From positions 2,046,001 to 2,110,000 of the forward strand of contig JARGXX010000105.1 in NCBI GenBank assembly GCA_030374765.1: 64,000 nucleotides of DNA, given 5' to 3'. Origin of the DNA: Agarophyton chilense. Its lineage: Eukaryota > Rhodophyta > Florideophyceae > Gracilariales > Gracilariaceae. A program made the translations under genes and the position numbers. Numbering within the stretch: position 1 is the first letter of the stretch; every line of letters begins with the position of its first letter. The notes under the pieces were generated by a model that did no database searches, was not told where the DNA came from, and was given only the letters and a program-made list of their open reading frames with translations. Positions 10,331 to 20,393 of the stretch are shown one piece after another.

Positions 10331-12250
10331 AACGACGAATGAAAGAAATGGTATGAATCTTGCAAGTCAGAAAATGTTTTTAAACTTTAAAAAGAGCTAC
10401 CAGGTCGGTGGATGATATCAGTGGTGTCTCAAAAGCGAGAAAAACTCGTGAATATCGTAAGAAGCAAGGATTTGAAGCATCCTTCCGTTTTTGGTGTTCC
10501 TTGTCAGCATTTTTGACGTGGCATACGTAGAGAAGTTGAAGCGATTGTCTTGCAAAAGTTGGCGTACTACAGGTGTCTTCATTTTCACCCTTGCTGGGGT
10601 TTGGATTGGTTTGTATGAATCTGGTGGCTCAAGAATGGTGATTTCCGGACGGAAAAAGATCATCCAACTCTTGATCCAACTCTTGATCTACCAGAAGACT
10701 GTTGCGCATTTCAATATCTTCCTGAGGTGGGCTGTCACTAAGAGATGTTAATAATAACCGAGGGCACGGCACCGTTCTGTAGTTAGGGGATATAGAGCGC
10801 AGCTGAACCTGTCGCTAGCATAGGGGTAGAGCTTTCTACGATAGCCGCCTGCACCAAAGGTCTTTTATCCCACCGAGAATTCTCAGTTACTTGTGACATT
10901 GGTACCGTGGGGGAGGGGGGGGGGGGGGGGGGTGGCATCCCACCACGAAGAACAAGATGCAGCATTTTATTTTGGTACTGGTGCCGCTCCCATCTTGTTT
11001 GTGTAGGATTAGGGTGTTTTGAGGAGAACTGTGCAGCAGAAGGGGGCAGGGTATTTGACACAGGAGTGGCATTCGGAGGCATCGACGTATCATCTGACGT
11101 TTCCTTCGTGACGGTTGTGACATTGTTTGCAACGGCATCTAAACGCCGCCACCGCTTCGTTTTATCAGTGTATGTGGCATCGGAACTGCTTGTATTAGGA
11201 AACGGAGGCCGTTTCCCGCTTATGGGAGCCTCATCTTTCCCGACATGAAGCACCAAATCGGAGTCAGTGGGTTTCACAGACTTAGCCGCGTGTTCGGCTC
11301 TGAGAGGAGATAGCACTCGCTTTCGAAAGCGTGCTACGTAGGAATTCAATATTCTTCGGCATGAACGGTTTGAAAGGGTCATGAAGGTTTAGCTTTGCAG
11401 GGGCAGCTTCAGACTCCGCAATGAGTTCTCGGGTTCTATCTATTGTGGAAGCGGCAAAAGAACCATTCAATCTGCATAGTCATGTCGAGCGGGCGTGCGG
11501 GAAGACAGTGGCTTGAGGCAGTAAAGTTCGGTGTGTATGTAGTCACACCGATATCCGCGACTTTTTACCTCGGTACTGGCGCCTACCCATACTCGGAGAA
11601 GATAATTCACAACGTAAGTTAATGTGCTGAGTGGCCCATCGAGACCCAAATCAAGGGAATATCTGGCCTGACTTTTGTCTATTAAGACTGCGTACATTGT
11701 TTATCCACCTGAGGATGAGGCACGCTCAACGTCAACAAACGAAATACACCGTGGCAGAGAAGAAGATAGGGCAAAAGTTCCACACGACGACGCTGCGCTG
11801 ATTAGAGTTCATATGAAGAGATTTACTAACGGGCGTTTAATCTGTTGGGTAGCAGCAGAATGTTGTTAACGGAGTACCTATCACTTTTCTTCCTTTCCGT
11901 GAGCCGGATCAGTGTTTGTTCTTTACTTTTTTTCTTACTTGTTAACCTTTCAAGACGACAGGAGTTCGCTTCTCTGATGATAGTACGCAAAAATTCTACA
12001 ATCCCAGGTCCTCTCAAGTCGATGTGGTAGCTTGAAAGTTGCTGTTGAGGCACTTCATACGATCTGAGCAACCCTACGGTTCGCTTGGCTGTTGTCTCGA
12101 ATATTTTTCCCATACGAATTTTGGCTTTCAACGGTCATGCGTCTCTATGAGAAGCACACGTTCCGGAACGAGTCTTGCAGTATCGCCGTTGAGCCAACGA
12201 TCACAATAGACAACTACAGCAGAGAGAAGGAGCTGACTAACAAACATGAT
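10331..12250. other. Decayed region with unrecognised minus-strand ORFs
   Basis: A minus-strand ORF at 10783-11382 (199 codons) is rich in Ser, Thr and Pro and has a poly-Pro stretch that is simply the translation of an 18-base G run at 10915-10932. An overlapping ORF in another frame (11282-11470) contains LHDPFKPFMPKNIE, which looks protein-like but unfamiliar. Minus-strand ORFs at 11467-11697 and 11826-12131 have no recognisable content. These may be parts of one broken gene, but I cannot name it. Confidence 0.35.
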
Positions 12251-12605
12251 GTGAGCGGGGCTTCTGTTGGGTCAGGCATCTATGATGCTAGACACAAAAC
12301 TACTGTTATCTTCGAGTTGCAAGGATAATGCCTTTTGAACGTTTGTATGAAGCTTCCTGAAAGATCCGGTAATCGTGTCATGAACTTTGAGCCAGTCTTC
12401 AAGCATGTCCTTCACTGTTTCTACAGTGAGAGCCATCTTGCTAACCAATTCTTCTCTGTCCTTTCTTTTCCCCTCCAGAAATTGGTCCACCTTCTCCTTT
12501 TCTCGCATCAGTTCCATACGTTTTCGAACTAGAACATGATCTTCCACAGTATTTCCTTTCTCTATTTCGCTCTGTTGTTCTTCAACTCGTGCAGTTTTCG
12601 CTTCC

Positions 12606-13271
12606 GCCGATTAGAACGAAGAGATATGGCGATTTCGGAATCATTACGGACATTTAGAGCCTGTTAAACATTCAAACGCTCTGCGGCCGCTCGTCAATGC
12701 TGCATTTGGAGTGCCTGCTCAGCAACAGGCTCAATCACTACTTGGAGATTTTGATGAACTACTGTCTATTTCTAAGCATACTCATGGGGCTGCGGCTCGC
12801 TCAACAACAGACTCGCAGGTGAAAGCAACTGGTAAGAAGGACGACAACTGGGTCGATTATGATGCCGCGTTTGGAAGTTCCTCGCAAAGCTGTAAGTCGA
12901 GAACGGTATCAAGCAATTTGACACACACGTTCATTACGGAAGGAAATATATCCAGTAAGAAACATATTCCTCGCCAAGCTCACGGTTATGCAGCACCCTC
13001 TTTTTCGCAGAATGTAGGCACATAACCAAGATCAGCATTAGAAACAAAGATTTCGAACCGCAAAATCAACTGGAACTCGTCCACTATATCCAAATTTGTG
13101 GAACGGGCCGGCAAGGGCCATAAAACAGCCACAACGCCCTCTCTAATCGACGTCTCAGACTTCACAAAGACCTCGAAAGAGCTCAATGAAGGACCATTAG
13201 CCGCTCAAAGTACCACCGTGCCGAAAGAACGAAGGACTGGTGAAAGCCGAGCCGCTATTTTGACGACCTGA
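12606..13271 (+). pseudogene. Unrecognised gene fragment inside the NUF2-like copy
   Basis: One forward frame is open from about 12606 to 13271 apart from a single TAA at 13023-13025. It reads like protein, with NAAFGVPAQQQAQSLLGDF, DDNWVDYDAAFG and a Ser/Lys-rich end containing ISKFVERAGKGHK. I do not recognise the family; the acidic W-x-DYDAAFG motif is reminiscent of disordered trafficking adaptors, but that is a guess. It lies opposite to and between the NUF2-like coiled-coil pieces, so it may be a second gene fragment inserted there. Confidence 0.35.
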
Positions 13272-14197
13272 TTGAGTTCGGATGAACCGGAATGTATGAG
13301 CCTGATCAGTTTCAATTAGAAACTTGTTTTCTTTATTCAATTTATGCACGCCATAGTGGCTTAAAGAAGTTGGTTGAGAGCTATCTAAGCATGATATGGA
13401 GATCGATATCGAATGGGGGACACGAAATTTGCGAACATCTACCCACCTAATGATCCTAACCCTCGAAAGCTGCGGTTCCGTAACTACGGTGTGTCCAACC
13501 ACCGCTCTACTTGTTCTTGATTCTCTTCTATACTCACTACTTCCTCTTCAAACTTTTCGTCCTTTGCCACGCACTTATGTTTCTTGTCTTGAAGCTCTTG
13601 GACCTTTTTTCAGTTCCCAAAACCTTCTTCTGCGACATGACTTGCTTATTTTCTAAAAGCCTTCGCTCCCTTCAGCTTTTCAGTCAAATGTTTCAAAAAC
13701 CGTCTCTTCTCTCTAACGATGCGATATGCTTATTTTCTGTGTCCAGGAAATCACGCATGTTATCTATTTCCCATTTCACACGGTCTGGTGATGACACCAC
13801 CCTCGATGCCATACGCTCAGTTTCTTCTTCTATTTTAGTCTTCTGGGATAATAATGATGCGTTCGTCTTGTTATTCACCGCAAGAGCTTCTTTCATTTCT
13901 CTAGTTTCATCAATTAGGACGCGCTGCTGTTTGTGATGCTCGTAAATCTCGATGCCAAACTCTGACACAGTTTGGCGAATTGTTGGAATTTCCGGTTCTT
14001 CACGGCTCGCTTTTCCTCTATACCGGATATCTCATGTTGAAGATTTGCTTTCTCAGTTAGAAGCATTCGCTCCCTCTCTATCAAATCACCAGCCTGCTTT
14101 GCCATGTCTTCAAAGAACTCTTGTCTTGTCGCCCGAAACTTGCTGAAATTGATCAGCACCGAAAGGCCCCTATGAAATCGGGGTCCCTCAGGTGTGA

Positions 14198-14267
14198 GTT
14201 TCAACGAGTTTAGTATTCGGGATATCCATGCATGCATGGATATCCCGAGTACTGAACCCGTCGAAAC
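14198..14267. repeat. 70-bp near-perfect palindrome
   Basis: Two 35-bp arms meet between 14232 and 14233 with no spacer. The inner 30 bp (14218-14247, cgggatatccatgca and its complement) are perfect, and the outer parts differ at four positions, all transitions. It lies within the NUF2-like CH region, exactly where the protein reading becomes odd. Confidence 0.9.
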
Positions 14268-15133
14268 CTTAAGCTCGGCACAGCTTCTGACACTCGCGAA
14301 AGTAATGCAGAGACTAAGTTCTATGCTCATATAGTTCGCGATAATCCAGGCACTCCAGGCTCCTGAAATACGGGTGAGCCGTATCTTTAGCTCGCTTTAC
14401 ATAGACTTCCTCGATGAAGATGTCATTAACGCCTTTCGCGTCGGATACAGATAGATTCTTCATTGTGTCTCTCTTAATGGGGCAGTTGAAAATGTTCTTC
14501 AGGTCATATTGTATTTCGGCGGAGGTCATTTGCGGGAGCTGGAAGGCCGGTTGGGGCTCTGGTGCTGTAACGAGGTGATTCACAGCCCGACTACAGCCTC
14601 GTGAGGGTGGAAGCGCCATTGTGAAAACCGAACAAGGCCTGTGCATGTGATGGGGCTGTCCAAAGCGCAATTGGAGTGATGATGCAATCTTGTCGAGTTA
14701 AGTATCTTTCTGCCGTGCGGTGCGAGAGAGACCCTGGACTTGGAAACATACGTAGAGCACGGAATTCAAGAACGCCCTTCGCATTGGAAGCTGATTGAAA
14801 GTAGGAGCAGTAGATCGTTGTTTTGGGGCTTTGGAACTTTTACAAGAGTTTACAGGAAAGGTTATTTTATGGAACAAGCAAATCAGAAGCGAAGGAATCA
14901 TCTATCAATAGGAAATCATTAAAGACTTATGAGAGCATGACATGTTGGTCGTACTGAAAAGTAAGCCTCAGTTGTTCTGTTCGACAGTGAAGAACTGTGA
15001 CATAGACAGATGTTAGCATATGATGAAGGCGGAGTGGGATGAAAGTATCGCATGGAGTGCATACCAAGTATTAGTGGTGATCATGTCCCACCACCACCCG
15101 GTGTCATCAGACACCGCCACAATCACAACATGG

Positions 15134-16078
15134 TTACGTTTCAGCAGGGCCATGATTACGGATGTTCGCTGAGGTACTGTTCTTAATCTTGAGGCGAACG
15201 GAGTCATACTGCTTCTTTGCAAGATCCATAGCTTCCTTAGCATCTTTGACAAACATAGCATTGTTCATTTTCAGTGCACGCTCGTAGCGCATCACAGCCT
15301 GTTCATAAAGTTGCATGAGTCGGTTGCTCAGGTCCATCTCGCTCATGATCCTGTTGTCAACATTATCTGTCGTCGTGCTTCTTGCTCTCTGTAGCTCGAG
15401 ATGCTCGCGCATTATTGCTGTTCTTGCCTCCGGTGGGGACCCCAAACGAATGAACGACTTAGAGAGGAGGTCAAAATCCTCCCTCAAATCACTACTTTCT
15501 CGCTTCGTATTCTTTAGGGGGCTCTGTCTAGCGGGTTCGCTCTGTGAGAGTGGTATTCCGTCCTCGTAGCCAGCTTCATATTCTTCAATTAGCTTTGAAT
15601 CATTTCGCAAAATATTTGTGTCCTCTGCCGCTGTTCCAACACGACAAACCGTGAAAAAGATATAAACTCGTTTCGATTCTGCCGTGAGCTCCCCGTTAGT
15701 AGTGTACTTTAGAAACTGAGTGATTCTGCTTACATCATTTTGACCTGAGGCCACCGACTTATCACGAACAATACTGAAAAGCTTCCTAACGTGATTGAAT
15801 TGATTGCGAAGAACAGACGCAGATCGAAATGCTTTTGTGCGCTCGTTCGAATCTATTTCGTCAACTCTTCCGGCAAAACATTTCCTGATGTCCACGGAAG
15901 CATCGTTGAACCTGTCTTCAATGGTTTTCCAAAAGGAATCTCTCGTAACGTTGACATCCAATTGTGCCCTTGTCAATTCAACTCCAATCGCAGTACCAAG
16001 CGCCATTTTGGCTCTCTCGTCGTCCCGAAGCAACACAATGAGACGCGCAAACTCATTAAGCGAAAACACAGCAGCCAT
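15134..16078 (-). CDS. Repeat-associated protein family, copy 1
   Basis: This open frame of 314 residues begins MAAVFSLNEFARLIVLLRDD and continues with SFWKTIEDRFNDAS, LRNQFNHVRKLFS and SGQNDVSRITQFLKY. The last third is helical and charged (MRYERALKMNNAMFV...). A second, diverged member of the same family lies at 22.6-23.7 kb with the same motif order. I know of no function. The conserved Trp-Glu-Phe-Asn and SGQND motifs in a transposon-rich setting suggest a transposon accessory protein or a DNA-binding factor derived from one. A different-frame ORF just upstream (16138-16578) may be its original N-terminus, so the gene may be broken. Confidence 0.5.
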   Translation of the reverse strand: MAAVFSLNEFARLIVLLRDDERAKMALGTAIGVELTRAQLDVNVTRDSFWKTIEDRFNDASVDIRKCFAGRVDEIDSNERTKAFRSASVLRNQFNHVRKLFSIVRDKSVASGQNDVSRITQFLKYTTNGELTAESKRVYIFFTVCRVGTAAEDTNILRNDSKLIEEYEAGYEDGIPLSQSEPARQSPLKNTKRESSDLREDFDLLSKSFIRLGSPPEARTAIMREHLELQRARSTTTDNVDNRIMSEMDLSNRLMQLYEQAVMRYERALKMNNAMFVKDAKEAMDLAKKQYDSVRLKIKNSTSANIRNHGPAET

Positions 16079-16137
16079 ATCCTCTTCATTCGGACTCTCT
16101 TCTCGACGCGAAGCAGTTTTGCGTCAAATCTGACTCC

Positions 16138-16578
16138 TTATGTGTGCCTATGAATCAGAGCACGGACTTGTTTCTGTTCTTTATTCTGTACCATTTTCAG
16201 GAACTCCTCTACGTTCGGTAATGTATCCACTTCTGCCCCTTGTCCAGCAGCGGATTGTTCCCAGTGTTTGTAGGCTGTAAGATCCCCGTTCTTCTCCAAA
16301 GCGCGTTGCAAAGAATTACCTTTAAGGTGCTTTGTGTAGAGAAAGAGTAGTATCCTAGACACAAGTTCTGTTTTAGATCTATGGCTGATTTGAAAACCGA
16401 AACCCTTATGAGTATTTCTCAACATAGTTGCAGTGCATGATAGAAGATAATTATAGAACTTGTTCAATTTCTCCGCTTCCAAATAGAAGGCAAAGTCCAC
16501 GTTCTGCATTTGCGTTACATCGGTTATCAACGACGAGAGAGGGCGTTTTCTACAACTTGAATGTTTCTGTTGGGCCAC
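16138..16578 (-). CDS. Unrecognised ORF upstream of repeat-family copy 1
   Basis: This 146-codon ORF ends 60 bp upstream of the next minus-strand ORF and in a different frame. The protein has a helical, charged character (ELVSRILLFLYTKHLKGNS) and no motif I recognise. It may be a separate small protein or the N-terminal part of the downstream protein split by a frameshift. Confidence 0.3.
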   Translation of the reverse strand: MAQQKHSSCRKRPLSSLITDVTQMQNVDFAFYLEAEKLNKFYNYLLSCTATMLRNTHKGFGFQISHRSKTELVSRILLFLYTKHLKGNSLQRALEKNGDLTAYKHWEQSAAGQGAEVDTLPNVEEFLKMVQNKEQKQVRALIHRHT

Positions 16579-17240
16579 GGAATCTTCTTGGCATGGCGTA
16601 GATTGGTGTTTCTACAGGCTCCGGCGAGGCAGATTATGTTGTGAATTGTGCAAATGATTATTTTCACAAGGTGGGAGACGAATATCTTGTATGGAAGCCT
16701 TTCGAGGAGGGAAGTTTGTAGCGCTTTCGAAACAATGTGACACTCCCAAAATGGAAGAGGTTTACAAGTTGTGCGCCGCATGTTGCGAAATGGGTTGATT
16801 TGGTGCTGCTGTCGGAGGACCTGGACTGTTGGAGGACGAGGTCAATTCGGGGTTCGACATGGCGGAACCAATAACCCGAAGCGATACCAAGGTAGAAGAG
16901 AAGCGTTAGTAGATGGAAGGAAGGTTTGGAATATCTCTAGTACGCTAAGGTCCAAAAAAATGGACTTAATGAGAAATGAAGATGAGATCGTTTTGTGCTT
17001 ATGTGCGATAATTTGGCCTTTAGAGCCGTAAAACGCCCAACTTTGACGGCCTCTAGCTCTCTAACCGTTTAATCTGATCCAATTCTGAGTTCACGACTGG
17101 GTTCATTAGTCTTTTCCCGACCTTCCAGGTTTCCAACCTTTGCAATCGGAGCCCAGTTGCCGTGTCTGTGGCTAAGTTACTCCAAGTCTTCCACCATGTC
17201 ATCCATGCCTTTCGACGATCTTCCGTTGTAGATTGAAGAA
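16579..17240. other. Spacer
   Basis: Only short ORFs on both strands are present and nothing in them is recognisable. It separates the minus-strand family protein from the plus-strand RG-rich reading frame, so it could be the shared 5' region of a two-gene element. Confidence 0.3.
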
Positions 17241-18572
17241 GTGCATAACACCAACCAAAGCACTCCAGATGCCCCAACAGATGGTCCCCGACAAGCTGCC
17301 CCGTTTGTGCCGAATTCCACCGCAGGAGTTGGGCAAATACCACGTCAAGCGTCTTCAGAGGCAACCGTTCTGCTTTATGAAGACGTACGTGTGGATTTTC
17401 GGCCAACTATACGCGGCAGAGGGCGAGGAAGAGGGTGAGGAAGAGGACGAGGAGCTACAATTGGGCGGGGAAGGGGACGAGGGAGGGGAAGAGCGCGTGG
17501 CAGAGGGTTTTCAAAACGGACATCAAACAAATTGTTGGAGGATGCGAGCGCTGGTTGTGTTTTGAGCAAGAGACAACGCAACGGCTTGATGATGGAGAAG
17601 GAGTTCTTTGACAATGTCTTAGAACACCGCGCTCGCTATTTCGGTAAGGCCTCAATGAGGAATCTGAAGTTGGAGCTATAGGAAAAAGGCTTATCCCAAA
17701 CAAGGTGTGGAGTGCTTGTTCTGTTTCTAACTCGTTTGATACGGCAGTTATTGGAATGGCTAAATGAGTATGTCCGGTTAAAGAAACCCACTGAGCGTAG
17801 ATTTGCAGCATCGTTCTCACTATCCGACATGTATCGCTATGTCGCTGTTTTGCTGTTTTCTCACACAACTGGATTAAGTTTTCATAAGGCCATTTCTATC
17901 TTAAGACAGGCAGGTTGTGTTCCACCTGATTTGGATAGGATGAGATACATAGCGTCACATGTCCTGGCGTATCTTCTTGCCTTTGAAGCTATTCAAGCAT
18001 GCTGCGCAGAGCTTTTATTCTAAGACGAAGGGAGGAGTTGATGGGGCTACTCAGCAAAGAGAAATCCTGCGCAGTTCTACCTCTCGGTTCAAGTGGGAGC
18101 AAAACATTGTCTCACAAACACTGAAAAAAGTTTCTGTAAATGCTTACATTGCATGGCGTATGTTTCAGCGCCAAGAGTTGTCGGAATCAGATGAAAAGTT
18201 TCGCTCAATCGATAGCTATCGTCACGAGTTGAACAAGGTTCAACCAACCTCGAATTTCATGTTTGATGTGGCTCAGTAGCTTCTCAGCTACACGGCTAGT
18301 ATCCAGCTACAGACGCACAGCGAAGATTGCAACGAAACGCAATTGGAGACAAATGATGTTGAGGCTAAGCGCTTAATTTCTCTTGCGAAAACCAAGAAGC
18401 GATACAGGCTGACTTTTTCCAACTCTATTGATTAAGTTAAACTTCGAGTTTCTGTCAAGGGCTATCACGCTGAAGCAGCACCATTGCAACACTGCGCGCT
18501 GTGTGGGGCACACACTCAAGGGTATCGAGGACATCGGACTCAGTGGAAATGCCAAGCTTGCTTTGTGCACCT
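17241..18572 (+). pseudogene. RG-rich ORF and transposase-like remnant (piggyBac type?)
   Basis: A forward frame from 17241 to 17682 encodes an Arg-Gly-rich tract (about 17400-17510) interrupted by one TGA at 17437, then LSKRQRNGLMMEKEFFDN. Shifting frames downstream read FRSIDSYRHEL after VNAYIAWRMF, and finally a Cys/His cluster CALCG...HRTQWKCQAC at 18493-18566. The VNAY block and a C-terminal Cys-rich finger are features of piggyBac-type (DDE_Tnp_1_7) transposases. I could not find a clean catalytic Asp, so the assignment is tentative. The coding trace stops where the GC-rich island begins. Confidence 0.4.
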
Positions 18573-19510
18573 TGTAGGACAATGCCCCCAAGGGGGAAAA
18601 CCTACGAAGACGTCCGGATCTTCCTCTCACGAGGTAACCGGCGCGGTAGAGCCCTCCCAGGGATCGGCGCGCAATGCCGGGTGTAAGCCGGAGCCGAACC
18701 GTCGCGACGGGCGCAGGGAGGCTGAAAGAAGCCGAGAATATCCGCCGAAGCGGTGCTTGCGTATCCTCTGAGGAGGCAAAACCCACGAGAGTGGCGAGCA
18801 CGACAGGTGTCAGTGCGAGCCGCAAGAGCGGGAATTGCCCAATGAAGGGGAGGAAAAGGGAAGGAAAATGGGAACGGAGGCAAGAGGGCGAGGTTGACCA
18901 CGAGTCGCAAGAGGGGACTCGGGAATAGCCGGCACTGCCGGGTGTAGCAAACCGTATACACGGGCGGAACCACGAAAGTGGGAATAGATACCCAACACAC
19001 AAAGGCTGCTTGAACGTCCAAGGGGGTTGGGAAGCCGTGCACCACGGGAAATCCCTCCGTAAGGAGTTGTATATCCGCGCAGGCGGTTCGACCCAGAGCC
19101 AAGATCTGGAAGACCAAGATCACCCTTGTTGGGGAGACTTTACTGGACCGGCGGCCGCGAGGCCGGCGGCCTAAGTACTGTAGTCACCGTAGAATAGAAT
19201 AAATAAAGTCTATCCTAAATAGCTAAATGTCCGTCTAACAAAGGGGCCAATCTGGCGGCCACGTGTCGCGCGGGCGCTGCGGCCACGTGTATGGCACCCG
19301 GTCCCGCCGGTGCATCACCGGCGTTCCGACCATCGCCGTAAATACGGATTACTCCTACTCATAACGAGGTTGCACGCCGGAGGCTCCGGAAAATACTTAA
19401 GTCCCCAAAAACCTCCCTGGAGGACGTTGCTCTTCACACCTTTGCCTAAAGGTAGCGCCAGGTTTCAGGAAGAGTTGTTCCCACATCTGGCACACAAATA
19501 AGTTTCTACA
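18573..19510. mobile_element. GC-rich hairpin-rich island, candidate solo LTR
   Basis: This is a sharply bounded GC-rich block in AT-richer surroundings. It starts TGTAGG and ends CTACA, giving the 5-bp inverted TG...CA termini typical of LTRs; there is an AATAAA near 19198-19205 and a TATA-like aaatacttaag near 19392. No clear target duplication is visible, so a solo LTR is only a candidate. Between 18623 and 19164 there are ten perfect 4-bp-stem, 4-base-loop hairpins, several with GNRA loops. I see no convincing long coding frame on either strand. Confidence 0.4.
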
Positions 19511-20393
19511 GGCGCGCAGGATTCCAGCGAGAGCACCCTCACGTTCTCAAAGCAGAGATGGTACAAATGCCTCAGGATCTATGTCAGGGGTGAATGGGAG
19601 TGGCCAGAGACTTATTGTTGATGATGTGCAGAGAAGCTCTAAGAAAGTTGAGGAAGTTGAGGATGAAATAGAGCCTGTTGGTAGCAATCTCCAAAGAAGA
19701 TCCAGTATGGTATCATTAAGGTCTTCAAGACAACTTTCAGAAGGCACAAACGCAAGCCGAGGGCCGCATTCGAAGAAGAGAAGAAGGGAGTGACAATCCA
19801 GGGCGAGGAAATTAGGACAGAGATAGAAGGATGTAGCAAGTGTCGCTGTTTGGGGAGCAGGAGGGTGGTCGTAAAGTCCAATTAATCGCACATAAGGCCA
19901 TTTTGAGACTGCTTGAGGTAGTTTGAAGAGCTCAACTTTGACACTCTGTAACTCTTGAACTACTTGTCCAATTACGCTGAAACTTCTCACAAACACGGAA
20001 CATATTGTCCCCAACAAGGCTACGGGCTTACTTATGCGATTTGTTTCAAAGGCTTCTAAGCACAGAAGCTCAAAGTTAATGTGCAGAAAAATGGACCGTA
20101 AAATGTGGTACCAGGGATATAGGTTCAAGGGTAGTGCATTTCCATGCGCCACAAAGTGGAAAAAATTGGATACCTTGTTGTTGAACAAGGCGGTCCAAAA
20201 TTTTAAACAATTGACTTTGATAGCGCAAAGTGTCGAGATATCATTTCTCGGGCCAGAAATCCTTACAGTAAGGAGCCACGGGAACCCATTCAGGTCCAGT
20301 TTAAGAAATGTTCCCTACAAACAGTTGGAGGACGTAGCGCATTCATACACATGTTCATTCACGCTTGTAAAGAATGGCCCTAAGGTGCAATGA
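19511..20393 (+). other. Weakly coding-like stretch, unrecognised
   Basis: A forward frame at about 19550-19793 reads as a charged disordered protein (SSKKVEEVEDEIEPVGSN) and then meets stops. A second forward ORF spans 20034-20393 (119 codons). A 213-codon minus-strand ORF (19547-20188) covers the same DNA, but its composition looks antisense. I cannot assign any of them. Confidence 0.25.

Larger units (their letters stand above)
12272..14620 (-). pseudogene. NUF2: NUF2-like kinetochore gene, broken
   Basis: Read from 14620 downward, the minus strand gives pieces of the NDC80-complex subunit Nuf2, which links kinetochores to microtubules. First come calponin-homology-type segments (LPQMTSAEIQYDL; then LTPEGPRFHRGLSVLINFSKFR and RQEFFEDM, the strongly family-like block at about 14105-14190). 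Coiled-coil segments follow at 13693-13968 (ERMASRVVSSPDRVKWEI), about 13470-13700 (KKVQELQDKKHKCVAK and DEKFEEEVV, in shifting frames), and 12272-12600 (EDHVLVRKRMELMREKEK). Frames change at least four times, one segment is interrupted by about 870 bp of other sequence, and a palindrome sits in the CH region. It is either a dead copy or, less likely, an intron-rich gene misread by eye. Confidence 0.65.

Noticed and set aside
18573-19510. Group II intron, rRNA or known ribozyme in the hairpin-rich island
   Set aside because: I could not find a domain V, hammerhead core or rRNA match; only the hairpin density is certain.
19547-20188. 213-codon minus-strand ORF
   Set aside because: No motif is recognisable, and the plus strand looks slightly more protein-like; neither strand is convincing.
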